Of a stretch of DNA of 64,000 bases, positions 1 through 8,695 are shown in pieces. Below the pieces are notes generated by a model. That model saw only the letters and a program-made list of their open reading frames with translations. It had not been told where the DNA came from and searched no databases. Position 1 is the stretch's first letter. Each line of letters opens with the position of its first letter. Source of the DNA: Azospirillum oleiclasticum (GTDB taxonomy: Bacteria; Pseudomonadota; Alphaproteobacteria; Azospirillales; Azospirillaceae); assembly GCF_013423485.1 (NCBI RefSeq), contig NZ_JABFFR010000032.1, forward strand, positions 62,001 to 126,000. The letters are read 5' to 3'. The translations under genes and the position numbers were made by a program.

Positions 1-1
1 C

Positions 2-400
2 CGCGCCAACACCGAACTCGACCTGGAGAATCTGGCGGAGGAGGTCGAGTCCTTGGGCCGCAGCGAAGCGTCCGCCCTGCGCAGCGATCTGGTGCGCGTC
101 ATCGAGCATCTGCTGAAGCTGGAACATTCCCCGGCCGCCGATCCGAGACGCAAGTGGCAGGCCAGCGTCATCGAACATCGAAGCCGGATCGAAACCACCC
201 TGGACGACAGCGGCACGCTCCGCCGGAAGTTCCCCGACCTCCTGCCGGCGGCGTGGAAGGAAGCGCGCAAGGTCGCGAGCAGCGGCCTTGAGCTTTTCGA
301 CGGCTTGCCGGCCGACACCCTCCCCGACCATTGCCCCTACGACCTCGCCCAACTCCGCGACGACCGCTTCTGGCCGGTGAACCGGCACGGGCTGGAGTGA
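2..400 (+). CDS. DUF29 family protein (5' end outside window)
   Basis: The reading frame is open from base 2, so the gene enters from the left edge and only its last ~132 codons are seen. The visible N-terminal part carries the DUF29 signature LDLENLAEEVESLGRSE. It is followed by a basic, helical stretch and the family's closing block with CPYDLAQLRDDRFWP. Complete DUF29 proteins are about 140-160 residues, so only some 15-25 residues should be missing. A TTG at 53 could open a shorter frame, but it would cut the conserved helix and is not the start. The function of the family is unknown; it is common in cyanobacteria and alphaproteobacteria, often in multiple copies. Confidence 0.85.
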   Translation, partial: RANTELDLENLAEEVESLGRSEASALRSDLVRVIEHLLKLEHSPAADPRRKWQASVIEHRSRIETTLDDSGTLRRKFPDLLPAAWKEARKVASSGLELFDGLPADTLPDHCPYDLAQLRDDRFWPVNRHGLE

Positions 401-477
401 ACGCTTCGGGTTGCCAAAGGCGGGGGGCGGGGGCTATTCAGGGCGGCGACACGCCGCCCCTGCCGCAGGACTCCGCC

Positions 478-1179
478 ATGACCAACGCCCCCGCCAGCGC
501 CAGCCCCGAGAAGGAGGCGATCGCCGCCGCCGCCGCGTCCATCCTGTTGGAGATCAAGGCGGTCCATTTCAACGCCGAGACGCCCTTCATCTTCACCTCG
601 GGCTGGGCGAGCCCGGTCTACACCGACTGCCGGCGCATCATCAGCTTCGTGAACGCGCGGCGCGCACTGACCGACTTCGCGGTGTCCACCATCCAGCGCG
701 AGGCCGGTTACGAGGCGGTGGACGCGGTGGCCGGCGGCGAGACCGCCGGCATCCCCTTCGCCGCCTGGATCGCCGACCGCATGGATCTGCCCATGCTCTA
801 CGTCCGCAAGAAGCCCAAGGGCTTCGGCCGCAACGCGCAGATCGAGGGCACCTTCCGCGACGGCGACCGGGTGCTGCTGGTCGAGGATCTGGCCACCGAC
901 AGCAAGAGCAAGGTGAACTTCGTCAACGCCCTGCGCGAGGCCGGCGCACAGGTGACCGACACCTTCGTCTTCTTCCACTACGGCATCTTCCCGCAGTCGG
1001 AACAGACCATGGCCTCCATCGGCGTGCGCCTGCACGCGCTGTGCACCTGGTGGGACGTGCTGAAGGTCGCCCGCGCCAAGGGCACCTTCGACGAGAACAC
1101 GCTGACGACCGTCGAGGCCTTCCTCAACGATCCCGTCGGCTGGTCCGCCGCGCACGGGGGCAAGAGCAGCTTCGACTGA
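478..1179 (+). CDS. pyrE: Orotate phosphoribosyltransferase
   Basis: Converts orotate and PRPP to orotidine 5'-phosphate in de novo pyrimidine synthesis (cytosol). The 233-residue product has the PRTase fold. The PRPP loop is VLLVEDLATDSKSK near residue 137, in the EDLATDS form typical of alphaproteobacteria rather than the enteric DDVITAG form. The catalytic-loop lysines lie in RKKPKGFGR. The frame is open further upstream (to 331), but ATG 478 is preceded by AGGA at 467-470 with ideal spacing and begins the conserved region, so it is chosen. A perfect 8-bp hairpin (arms 441-448 and 452-459) sits between the DUF29 stop and this ribosome site; it lacks a T-run and may be a leader structure or weak terminator. 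Confidence 0.95.
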   Translation: MTNAPASASPEKEAIAAAAASILLEIKAVHFNAETPFIFTSGWASPVYTDCRRIISFVNARRALTDFAVSTIQREAGYEAVDAVAGGETAGIPFAAWIADRMDLPMLYVRKKPKGFGRNAQIEGTFRDGDRVLLVEDLATDSKSKVNFVNALREAGAQVTDTFVFFHYGIFPQSEQTMASIGVRLHALCTWWDVLKVARAKGTFDENTLTTVEAFLNDPVGWSAAHGGKSSFD

Positions 1180-1293
1180 GCACTGACGGCAGGGTCCGGC
1201 GGCGGCTCCCTTGACCTGCCGCCCCCCTCGGCTATTATCCGCGGCCATGGCACGCACGCTCCGCTTTCCGGCGCAACCGGCGCGAATTATCGG

Positions 1294-1358
1294 CCCGGCA
1301 CCCTGAGGGGGGCCGGGATGCGTCCGCCTGCGCCGGGCACCCTGACACGGGTGCCCGG
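1294..1358 (+). promoter_or_regulatory. Twin hairpins in the ileS leader
   Basis: Two similar stem-loops lie in tandem just before ileS. The first pairs 1294-1303 with 1308-1317 (9 of 10 pairs). The second is a perfect 10-bp stem, 1333-1342 with 1349-1358, and a 6-base loop. Both carry the direct repeat GGCACCCTGA at the top of the 5' arm. No T-run follows either, so simple intrinsic termination is unlikely; a leader RNA structure or protein-binding site is possible. The ileS ribosome site AAGGA starts 13 bases after the second stem. Confidence 0.5.
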
Positions 1359-1382
1359 ACCCTGCCGCCACAAGGACCAGCG

Positions 1383-4238
1383 ATGACCCGCGACTACAAG
1401 CCGACCGTCTTCCTGCCGCGCACCGACTTTCCCATGCGCGGCGGCCTGCCGACCAAGGAGCCCGAGCTGCTGAAGCGCTGGGCCGAACTCGACCTGTTCG
1501 CCCGTATGCGCGCGGAGTCCGCCGGACGGCCGAAGTTCATCCTGCACGACGGCCCGCCCTACGCCAACGGCAACATCCACATCGGTCACGCGCTCAACAA
1601 AATCCTGAAGGACGTGATCGTCCGTTCGCGGCAGATGATGGGGTTCGACTCCAACTACGTGCCGGGCTGGGATTGCCACGGCCTGCCCATCGAGTGGAAG
1701 ATCGAGGAGAAGTACCGCGCCGCCGGCAAGAACAAGGACGAGGTGCCGATCGTCCAGTTCCGCGGCGAGTGCCGGCAGTTCGCCGAGCATTGGGTCGGTG
1801 TGCAGACCGAGGAGTTCAAGCGGCTGGGCGTCGAGGGCGACTGGAAGCGCCCCTACACCACCATGACCTTCCCCGCCGAGGCGCAGATCGCCCGCGAGAT
1901 CCACAAGTTCGCCAGCAACGGCGGCCTCTACAAGGGCGTCAAGCCGGTGCTGTGGTCGGTGGTGGAGAAGACGGCGCTGGCGGATGCGGAGGTCGAGTAC
2001 CACGACCACACCTCCTCCACCATCTTCGTGCGCTTCCCGGTCTATGGCGCCGCCACGCCGGAGATCGACGAGGCGACGGTGGTCATCTGGACCACCACCC
2101 CCTGGACCATGCCGGGCAACCGCGCCATCGCCTATGGCGACGAGATCGAGTACGGCGTCTACAAGGTGGGCGCGGTGGCCGAGGGCAGCCTGGCGGTGCC
2201 CGGTGAGCGGCTGGTGCTGGCGACCGCGCTGGCCGAATCCGTGCGCGAGCAGGCGAAGATCGGTTCCTGGACGCTTCTGCACAAGTTCCCCGGCGCCAAG
2301 CTGAACGGCACGCTGTGCCGCCACCCGCTGTTCGGCAAGGGCTACGACTTCCGCGTGCCGATGCTGCCCGGCGAGTTCGTGACGACGGAGGCCGGCACCG
2401 GCTTCGTCCACATCGCCCCCGGCCACGGCGAGGACGACTTCCACCTCGGCATGGCGCACGGCATCGAGGTGCCGCGCACGGTGGGCGAGGACGGCTCCTA
2501 TTACGACTGCGTGCCGCTGTTCGCCGGCCGCCGAGTCTACACGGACGAGGGCAAGCCGGGCGACGCCAACAACGCGGTGATCGCCGCCATCCAGGAGGCG
2601 GGCGGGCTGCTGCACCGCGACCGGCTGCGCCACAGCTACCCCCATTCCTGGCGCTCCAAGGCGCCGCTGATCTTCCGCGCCACGCCGCAGTGGTTCATCT
2701 CCATGGAGACGAACGGCCTGCGCGCCACGGCGCTGGAGGCCATCGGCAACACCCAGTGGGTGCCGCCGCAGGGCGAGAACCGCATCCGCTCGATGGTCGA
2801 GACGCGGCCGGATTGGTGCATCAGCCGGCAGCGCGCCTGGGGTGTGCCCATCGCCCTGTTCGTGCGCAAGTCCGACGGCGAGATCCTGAAGGACCCGGCG
2901 GTGTTCGAGCGCATCGCCGGCATCTTCCAGACCGAAGGGTCGGACGCGTGGTTCGCGCGGCCGGCGCAGGATTTCCTGGGCAACGCCTACGACGCCGCCG
3001 ATTTCGAGCAGGTGCGCGACATCGTGGAGGTGTGGTTCGAGTCGGGCTCCACCCACGCCTTCGTGCTGGAGCAGCGGCCCGAGCTGCAATGGCCGGCCTC
3101 GCTGTATCTGGAAGGCTCCGACCAGCACCGCGGCTGGTTCCATTCCTCCCTGCTGGAGAGCTGCGGCACGCGGGGACGCGCGCCCTACGACGCGGTGCTG
3201 ACGCACGGCTTCACGCTCGACGAGCAGGGCCGCAAGATGTCCAAGTCGCTGGGCAACGTGGTGGCTCCGCAGCAGGTCTGCGACCAGTACGGCGCCGACA
3301 TCCTGCGGCTGTGGGTGGTCGGCACCGACTACACCGAGGACCAGCGCATCGGGCCGGAGATCATCAAGTACCAGGCCGACCTCTACCGCCGCCTGCGCAA
3401 CACCCTGCGCTACCTGCTGGGCGCGCTCGCCGATTACAGCCCGGCCGAGCGGCTGGAACCGGCGGCGATGCCGGAGCTGGAGCGCTGGGTGCTGCACCGG
3501 CTGGTGGAGATGGACGCGCACGTACGGCGTACGGTGGAAGCGTACGACTTCCACGCCGCCTTCTCCGCCATCCACAATTTCTGCGCGGTCGAACTGTCGT
3601 CCTTCTATTTCGACGTCCGCAAGGACAGCCTGTACTGCGACGCGCCGGGCAGCGACCGCCGCCGCGCCGTGCGCACGGTGATGGAGCATCTGCTGTCGGC
3701 GCTGACCGCGTGGCTGGCCCCGGTCCTGTGCTTCACCGCGGAGGAGGCGTGGCTGCAACGGCCGGAGAGCCTGCGCGGCGAGCCCGACTGGTCGGCCGAG
3801 AGCGTGCACCTCCGCCTGTTCCCAGGCATCCCGGAGTCCTGGCGGGACGACGCGCTGGCGGCGAAGTGGGCCGGCGTGCGCGACGTGCGCCGCGTGGTGA
3901 CTGGAGCGCTGGAGCTGGAGCGCGCCAGCAAGCGCATCGGCTCCTCCCTCCAGGCCAACCCGACGGTGTATGTGCCGGCCGAGGTCAAGGCGCTGCTGGC
4001 GGACGTCGATTTCGCGGACGTCTGCATCACCTCGCAGATCACGGTGACCGAGGGTACGGCCCCCGACGGCGCCTTCACCCTGCCCGACGTGGCGGGTGTG
4101 GGCGTGGTGCCGGGGCTGGCCGAGGGCGGCAAGTGCGAGCGCTGCTGGAAGATCCTGCCGGAGGTCGGCACGGTGGCGGCGCACCCGACGCTCTGCCGGC
4201 GCTGCGCCGACGCGGTCGACGGCATGCCGGGGTTCTGA
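1383..4238 (+). CDS. ileS: Isoleucyl-tRNA synthetase
   Basis: Charges tRNA-Ile with isoleucine. The protein is 951 residues, normal for the bacterial class Ia enzyme with a C-terminal zinc finger. The HIGH motif is at 66-69 (NIHIGHA) and KMSKS at 618-622. The editing (CP1) domain lies between them, with GTGFVHIAPGHGEDD. The C-terminal zinc ligands are C918, C921, C938 and C941 (CERCW and CRRCAD). AAGGA ends seven bases before ATG 1383. lspA follows after 4 bases, so the two are cotranscribed, a common arrangement. A 993-codon open frame on the opposite strand is a composition shadow. Confidence 0.98.
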   Translation: MTRDYKPTVFLPRTDFPMRGGLPTKEPELLKRWAELDLFARMRAESAGRPKFILHDGPPYANGNIHIGHALNKILKDVIVRSRQMMGFDSNYVPGWDCHGLPIEWKIEEKYRAAGKNKDEVPIVQFRGECRQFAEHWVGVQTEEFKRLGVEGDWKRPYTTMTFPAEAQIAREIHKFASNGGLYKGVKPVLWSVVEKTALADAEVEYHDHTSSTIFVRFPVYGAATPEIDEATVVIWTTTPWTMPGNRAIAYGDEIEYGVYKVGAVAEGSLAVPGERLVLATALAESVREQAKIGSWTLLHKFPGAKLNGTLCRHPLFGKGYDFRVPMLPGEFVTTEAGTGFVHIAPGHGEDDFHLGMAHGIEVPRTVGEDGSYYDCVPLFAGRRVYTDEGKPGDANNAVIAAIQEAGGLLHRDRLRHSYPHSWRSKAPLIFRATPQWFISMETNGLRATALEAIGNTQWVPPQGENRIRSMVETRPDWCISRQRAWGVPIALFVRKSDGEILKDPAVFERIAGIFQTEGSDAWFARPAQDFLGNAYDAADFEQVRDIVEVWFESGSTHAFVLEQRPELQWPASLYLEGSDQHRGWFHSSLLESCGTRGRAPYDAVLTHGFTLDEQGRKMSKSLGNVVAPQQVCDQYGADILRLWVVGTDYTEDQRIGPEIIKYQADLYRRLRNTLRYLLGALADYSPAERLEPAAMPELERWVLHRLVEMDAHVRRTVEAYDFHAAFSAIHNFCAVELSSFYFDVRKDSLYCDAPGSDRRRAVRTVMEHLLSALTAWLAPVLCFTAEEAWLQRPESLRGEPDWSAESVHLRLFPGIPESWRDDALAAKWAGVRDVRRVVTGALELERASKRIGSSLQANPTVYVPAEVKALLADVDFADVCITSQITVTEGTAPDGAFTLPDVAGVGVVPGLAEGGKCERCWKILPEVGTVAAHPTLCRRCADAVDGMPGF

Positions 4239-4242
4239 GGCG

Positions 4243-4746
4243 ATGACGGATTTCGCCATGCGGCGCACCCGCTCCCATCTGGCGCTCGGCCTCGCGGTCG
4301 CGGCCGTGGTGGTCGTTCTGGATCAGCTCACCAAATGGTGGATCCTGAACACGGTCATGCAGCCCTTCCCGCGGGTCGTCGAGGTGGCGCCCTTCTTCAA
4401 CCTCGTCCTCACCTGGAACCCGGGCGTCAGCTTCGGCATGTTCGCGCACGAGGCGGAGTACATGCCCTATGTGCTGAGCGCGGTGTCGGTGGTCATCACC
4501 GTGTTCCTTCTGGGCTGGCTGCGCCGCGCCGACAGCCGCTTCGTGGCGCTGTGCCTGGGGCTGGTGATCGGCGGGGCGATGGGCAACGTGGTGGACCGGC
4601 TGCTCTACGGAGCGGTGGCGGACTTCCTGGATTTCCACGCCTTCGGCTTCCACTTCTGGGCGTTCAACATCGCCGACAGCGGGATCAGCGTCGGAGTCAT
4701 ACTCCTCGTCATAGACGGGCTGTTCCGCGGAAGCGATTCGGCGTAA
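4243..4746 (+). CDS. lspA: Lipoprotein signal peptidase (signal peptidase II)
   Basis: Inner-membrane aspartyl protease that removes the signal peptide from diacylglyceryl-modified prolipoproteins. The 167-residue product has four predicted membrane helices. Its two catalytic aspartates lie in the conserved blocks GNVVDRL (about residue 119) and FNIADS (about 145). The N-terminal block DQLTKWW and the block WNPGVSFG are also family hallmarks. ATG 4243 follows the ileS stop by four bases; an in-frame upstream extension would run inside ileS and is rejected. The next gene encodes a lipoprotein that should be a substrate. Confidence 0.97.
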   Translation: MTDFAMRRTRSHLALGLAVAAVVVVLDQLTKWWILNTVMQPFPRVVEVAPFFNLVLTWNPGVSFGMFAHEAEYMPYVLSAVSVVITVFLLGWLRRADSRFVALCLGLVIGGAMGNVVDRLLYGAVADFLDFHAFGFHFWAFNIADSGISVGVILLVIDGLFRGSDSA

Positions 4747-4813
4747 AAGACCGCTGCGACGGGCCGCGGGCGGTTCTTTCGCGGCCATGGACAGACACGG
4801 GACCGGCATCGTG

Positions 4814-5386
4814 ATGAGCACCAATTCCTTCTACCCCGCACTGCGGCCCCTTCTGGCGCTGGCGCTCGCGGGCATCGCCCTGTCCGGCTGCGGCGAGACC
4901 CGGCGCGCCATCGGTCTCGACCGCACCAGCCCGGACGAGTTCGCCGTCGTGTCGCGGGCGCCGCTGACGCTGCCGCCCAACATGGCAGCACTGCCGCCGC
5001 CGCGCCCCGGTGCGGCGCGCCCGCAGGAGCGCACGGCCACCCAAACGGCCGCCGCGTCGGTCTTCGGCAGCGCCCCGCGCGCATCGGCCGCGGGACGCAC
5101 GGCCGGCGAGCAGGCTCTGATTGCCCAGGCCGGCGCCAAGGGCGGCATCGAGCCCGGCATCCGCACCAAGGTGGACCAGGAGACGACCGACCTCATCATC
5201 GCCGACCGCCGCTGGATCGACACGCTGCTGTTCTGGCAGAAGCAGGAGGCGCCCTACACCGTCGTCGACCCGGCCAAGGAGCAGCAGCGCCTCCGTCAAG
5301 CCGAGGCGCAGGGCAAGCCGCTCAACGACGGCACCGTCCCGACCATCGAACGCAAGCGCAAGGCCCCCCTGGAAGACTTGTTCTGA
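4814..5386 (+). CDS. DUF3035 lipoprotein
   Basis: A 190-residue predicted lipoprotein. An N-terminal hydrophobic segment ends in the lipobox LSGC with the lipidated cysteine at residue 26. The mature part opens with the DUF3035 signature DEFAVVSRAPLTLPPN, followed by an Ala/Pro-rich linker and a charged helical C-terminus. DUF3035 proteins are found in alphaproteobacteria beside lspA and M16 peptidase genes, as here; their role is unknown. GTG 4811 immediately before the ATG, or ATG 4787, are alternative starts. A strong intrinsic terminator follows at 5411. Confidence 0.88.
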   Translation: MSTNSFYPALRPLLALALAGIALSGCGETRRAIGLDRTSPDEFAVVSRAPLTLPPNMAALPPPRPGAARPQERTATQTAAASVFGSAPRASAAGRTAGEQALIAQAGAKGGIEPGIRTKVDQETTDLIIADRRWIDTLLFWQKQEAPYTVVDPAKEQQRLRQAEAQGKPLNDGTVPTIERKRKAPLEDLF

Positions 5387-5410
5387 CCGGGGTTCCGCAC
5401 CACCCTTTGT

Positions 5411-5440
5411 GGGGCGCGCCGCTCACCGGCGCGCCCTTTT
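5411..5440 (+). terminator. Rho-independent terminator after the lipoprotein gene
   Basis: A perfect 10-bp GC stem (5412-5421 with 5427-5436) closes a five-base loop and runs straight into TTTT. It lies 25 bases after the DUF3035 stop and ends the ileS-lspA-lipoprotein unit. The M16 genes downstream therefore probably have their own promoter or depend on read-through. Confidence 0.85.
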
Positions 5441-5499
5441 CGTATCCGGCGCCCGCCATGCTTCACGAGGGCGCCCGTGCCCAGGGAGTCCGCCGGCCG

Positions 5500-6867
5500 A
5501 TGCACGCCGCCCGCCCGTTCCGCGTCACCCTCGCCCTCCTCCTGACCGCCATGCTGACGCTCACCGCGGGTGCCGCGTCCGCGGTGGAGAAGGGGGTGTT
5601 TTTTCCGGAGACCTTCACGCTCGGCAACGGCATGCAGGTCGTGGTCGTGACCAACCGGCGGGTGCCCGTCGTCACCCACATGGTGTGGTACCGGGTGGGC
5701 TCGGCCGACGAACCGCGCGGGGTGTCGGGCATCGCCCATTTCCTCGAACACCTGATGTTCAAGGCGACCGACAAACTGGCCCCCGGCGCCTTCAGCCGCA
5801 TCGTCGCCAAGAACGGCGGGCGCGACAACGCCTTCACCTCCTACGACTACACCGCCTATTTCCAGAACGTCGCCCGCGACCGGCTGGAGCTGGTGATGTC
5901 GATGGAGGCAGACCGCATGGCGAACCTGCGGCTGACCGACGCGGTGGTGCTGCCCGAACGCGACGTCATCATCGAGGAGCGGCGCCAGCGTACGGAGAAC
6001 GAGCCGGCCGACCGGCTGGGCGAGCAGGTGAACGCCACCCTGTACGTGCACCACCCCTACGGCACCCCGGTGATCGGCTGGGGGCCGGAGATGTCCAGGC
6101 TGACCCGCGCCGACGCCGAGAGCTTCTACCGGACCTGGTACGCGCCCAACAACGCCATCCTGATCGTGGCCGGTGACGTCAGCGCCGAGGAGCTGCGCCC
6201 GCTGGCCGAGAAGTATTACGGCGTCATCCCCGCCCGCCCGGTGCCCGAGCGCGTCCGCGTGACCGAGCCGCCGATGTCGGCCGCCCGCCGGGTGATCCTG
6301 GCCAACGCCGAGGTGCGGCAGCCCTCCTTCCGCCGCTCCTGGCTCGCCCCCTCCTACCGCACCGCGACGGGGAAGGAGGCGTACGCCCTCCAGGTCCTGT
6401 CGGAGATCATGAGCGGCGGATCCGATTCGCGCCTGTACCGCGCGCTGGTGGTGGAGGGACGGCTGGCGACCTCCGCCTTCCTCGGCTACGGCCCGTCGGC
6501 CTGGGACCGCACGTCCATCACCGGCGGCGCCGTGCCGGCGCCGGGGGTGGAGATGGACACGCTGGAGCGCGCCTTCGAGGCGCAGATCCTCCGCCTGCTG
6601 GAGGACGGCGTGACGGAGGAGGAAGTCGCAACCGCGCGCAAGCGCATGCTGGCGTCCGCCGCCTTCGCGCTCGACAGCCTGTCCGGCCCGGCACAGGCGC
6701 TGGGCTCGGCGCTCGCCACCGGCCAGAGCATCGATGATGTGGAGAGCTGGCCGGTGCGCATCGACTCCGTCACCAAGGCCGATGTGGACGCCGCCGCACG
6801 CGCCGTGCTCGGCCAGACCAACCATGTGACCGGCCTGCTGCTGCCGAAGCCCGGGAAGGACAGCTGA
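5500..6867 (+). CDS. Periplasmic M16 family zinc metallopeptidase (active member)
   Basis: A 455-residue pitrilysin/processing-peptidase family protein. A signal peptide (residues 1-28, ending AGAASA) sends it to the periplasm. The inverted zinc motif HFLEH is at 80-84, with the distal glutamate in the conserved block RDVIIEERRQRTENE. The C-terminal M16 domain follows. ATG 5500 is chosen because it starts a compact signal peptide and has AGGGAG upstream at 5483-5488; ATG 5458 is an alternative with no ribosome site. It is followed after two bases by a zinc-less paralogue. In known M16 pairs one subunit cuts and the other helps bind substrate. The natural substrate is unknown. Confidence 0.92.
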   Translation: MHAARPFRVTLALLLTAMLTLTAGAASAVEKGVFFPETFTLGNGMQVVVVTNRRVPVVTHMVWYRVGSADEPRGVSGIAHFLEHLMFKATDKLAPGAFSRIVAKNGGRDNAFTSYDYTAYFQNVARDRLELVMSMEADRMANLRLTDAVVLPERDVIIEERRQRTENEPADRLGEQVNATLYVHHPYGTPVIGWGPEMSRLTRADAESFYRTWYAPNNAILIVAGDVSAEELRPLAEKYYGVIPARPVPERVRVTEPPMSAARRVILANAEVRQPSFRRSWLAPSYRTATGKEAYALQVLSEIMSGGSDSRLYRALVVEGRLATSAFLGYGPSAWDRTSITGGAVPAPGVEMDTLERAFEAQILRLLEDGVTEEEVATARKRMLASAAFALDSLSGPAQALGSALATGQSIDDVESWPVRIDSVTKADVDAAARAVLGQTNHVTGLLLPKPGKDS

Positions 6868-6869
6868 CG

Positions 6870-8213
6870 ATGACCGCTCCGTTCCGCAGGATCGCCCTGC
6901 TTCTCGTCGCGTTCCTGATCCCCGCCCTGCCCGCGCACGCCATCGACATCAAGCGGGTCATCAGTCCCGGCGGCATCGAGGCGTGGCTGGTCGAGGACCA
7001 GAAGATCCCCGTCATCGCGCTGGAATGGGCCTTCGAGGGTGCCGGCGCCCGCGATCCGGAGGGCAAGGCCGGCCTCGCCAACCTCGCCGCGCGCAGCATG
7101 GACGAGGGCGCCGGCCCCTATGATTCGCAGGCGTTCCAGAACCGTCTGCGCGACAACGCCATCAGCCTGGGGTTCGACGCCGGCCGCGACGCCTTCACCG
7201 GCAGCCTGCGCACGCTGCGCGAGACGCGTGACGAGGCGTTCGAACTGACCCGCCTCGCCCACGCCGAGCCCCGCTTCGACGCGGAGCCGGTGGAGCGCAT
7301 GCGCGCCTCGGTGCTGGCCGGTCTCCGGCGCGATCAGTCCGACCCCAACTACGTCGCCCGCCGCGTCTTCTACAGCACCGCCTACCCCGGCCACCCCTAT
7401 GGCGAGGAGCTGCGCGGCACACCCGAATCGCTGGCCGCCATCACGCCCGACGACCTGCGCGGCTTCACCCGCAAGCAGCTCGGCCGGGACCGGCTGGTGG
7501 TGACCGCCGCCGGCGCCATCTCGCCGGAGGAGCTGGCCCCGGCGCTGGACCGCATCTTCGGCGCCCTGCCCGCCACCTCCGCATCCGCGCCGCTGCCCGA
7601 CGTGGCGATGGCGGGCGCCGGGGAAACGGTGATGGTGCCGCGGCCGACGGCGCAGAGCGTCATGCTGATGGGCCAGCGCGGCATCCCCCGCTCCGACCCC
7701 GACTGGTTCGCCGCCAGCGTGATGAACTACATCCTCGGCGGCGGCGGCTTCACCTCGCGCCTGATGGAGGAGGTGCGGGAGAAGCGCGGCCTCAGCTACG
7801 GCGTCTACAGCTACCTCGTGGCGCTCGACCACACCGCCCTGGTGATCGCCAGCGGCTCCACCGTGAACGCCAAGGCCGGGCAGGCGCTGGACATCATCCG
7901 GGCGGAATGGGCCCGCATGGCGCGTGAGGGCGTGACCGACACAGAGCTGGCGGACGCGCGCACCTACCTCACCGGTTCCTTCCCGCTCCAGTTCACCTCC
8001 ACCAACGCCATCGCGCGCATCCTGCTGCAGGTCCGCCGCGACCGGCTGGGCATCGACTATCTCGACCGCCGCGACGCCCTCATCAACGCCGTGACCAACG
8101 AGGACGTGCGCCGCGTCGCCGCCCGCCTGCTTGATCCCGCCCGGTTGCTGACGGTCATCGTCGGCCGCCCGGAAGGCGTGACGGCGACGCGCACGGTGGA
8201 AGGGGGAAGCTGA
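6870..8213 (+). CDS. M16 family protein lacking the zinc-binding motif
   Basis: A 447-residue secreted paralogue of the preceding gene with a clear signal peptide (cut near AHA at 22-24). Where the active partner has HFLEH, this one reads LANLAARSMDEG, so the zinc ligands and catalytic glutamate are gone. It keeps the C-terminal signature RGLSYGVYSYL, the substrate-binding R/Y pair of M16 enzymes. ATG 6870 lies two bases after the previous stop, so the pair is translationally linked. The likely role is the non-catalytic subunit of an M16 heterodimer, by analogy with mitochondrial processing peptidase alpha. Confidence 0.9.
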   Translation: MTAPFRRIALLLVAFLIPALPAHAIDIKRVISPGGIEAWLVEDQKIPVIALEWAFEGAGARDPEGKAGLANLAARSMDEGAGPYDSQAFQNRLRDNAISLGFDAGRDAFTGSLRTLRETRDEAFELTRLAHAEPRFDAEPVERMRASVLAGLRRDQSDPNYVARRVFYSTAYPGHPYGEELRGTPESLAAITPDDLRGFTRKQLGRDRLVVTAAGAISPEELAPALDRIFGALPATSASAPLPDVAMAGAGETVMVPRPTAQSVMLMGQRGIPRSDPDWFAASVMNYILGGGGFTSRLMEEVREKRGLSYGVYSYLVALDHTALVIASGSTVNAKAGQALDIIRAEWARMAREGVTDTELADARTYLTGSFPLQFTSTNAIARILLQVRRDRLGIDYLDRRDALINAVTNEDVRRVAARLLDPARLLTVIVGRPEGVTATRTVEGGS

Positions 8214-8216
8214 CTG

Positions 8217-8695
8217 GACGGGTGCCGTGGGGTCGCGGAATGCAGCCGCCCATCCGGACACGCCGACACCCCCTTGCCCTGGCGATGGCTTTGCCCAGGC
8301 GCTTGCGGGCGTGTGCGGGTCATGATAGGAATTATAGCTTAAATCACCAGGGATCCGCCGACGCGCCGGTTGGCGGGGGGATCGGACGGTGCGCTCCGCC
8401 GCCCCGCGTCCGTGCGACACAGGTGTCGCACGGACGATCCGGCCGGTATCGCCCAAGCCTCTGATCCAGTACGCGAATCACCCCTTCTCCGGCGTGCGAC
8501 ATCCGGCGTGTCGCGCGAAAACCGTCGCACGATGTTGCACGGGTTGCGGCGACGCCGCCTTTGGGCGTCGGCGTGCCACCAAAGATGGTGCCTCCTCCGC
8601 GCATCCCGCTAATTCCGCCTGTTCCGATGGGGAAGGCGGTGGTCCGATCCGTGGTGCTCCGGGTTATCGCCCGCGACATCACCGCGAGCGGGACC
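8217..8695 (+). other. 479-base intergenic region with several palindromes
   Basis: No credible gene is seen; open frames here have neither family motifs nor ribosome sites. It contains an AT-rich patch (8322-8347, with a perfect TATAAT on the minus strand at 8331-8336 but no good -35), a perfect 14-bp palindrome at 8407-8436, two further TGCGACA-type pairs at 8494-8516 and 8524-8540, and a 7-bp hairpin (CGACGCC...GGCGTCG) starting near 8551. It probably holds regulatory sites for the gene at 8696 and the end of the M16 operon. Confidence 0.6.
8407..8436. promoter_or_regulatory. Perfect 14-bp palindrome with TGCGACA cores
   Basis: The arms 8407-8420 and 8423-8436 are exact reverse complements around a 2-base spacer. 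The inner core is GTGCGACAC..GTGTCGCAC. Related, less perfect pairs of the same core occur at 8494-8516 and 8524-8540. Symmetry, spacing and repetition suggest binding sites for a dimeric regulator rather than a terminator, as no T-run follows. I do not recognise the regulator. Confidence 0.5.

Noticed and set aside
331..477. Upstream extension of pyrE
   Set aside because: It overlaps the DUF29 gene, has no family similarity, and the ribosome site at 467-470 points to ATG 478.
1180..1382. T-box riboswitch before ileS
   Set aside because: No T-box sequence or specifier loop is visible, and the class is not expected in alphaproteobacteria.
1287..4268. A 993-codon open frame on the minus strand opposite ileS
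   Set aside because: It has Arg/His/Gly-rich composition with no domain, and mirrors the codon bias of a certain gene on the other strand.
8389..8695. Extension of the DUF882 frame into the palindrome region
   Set aside because: The translated residues are low-complexity and the signal peptide begins at 8696.
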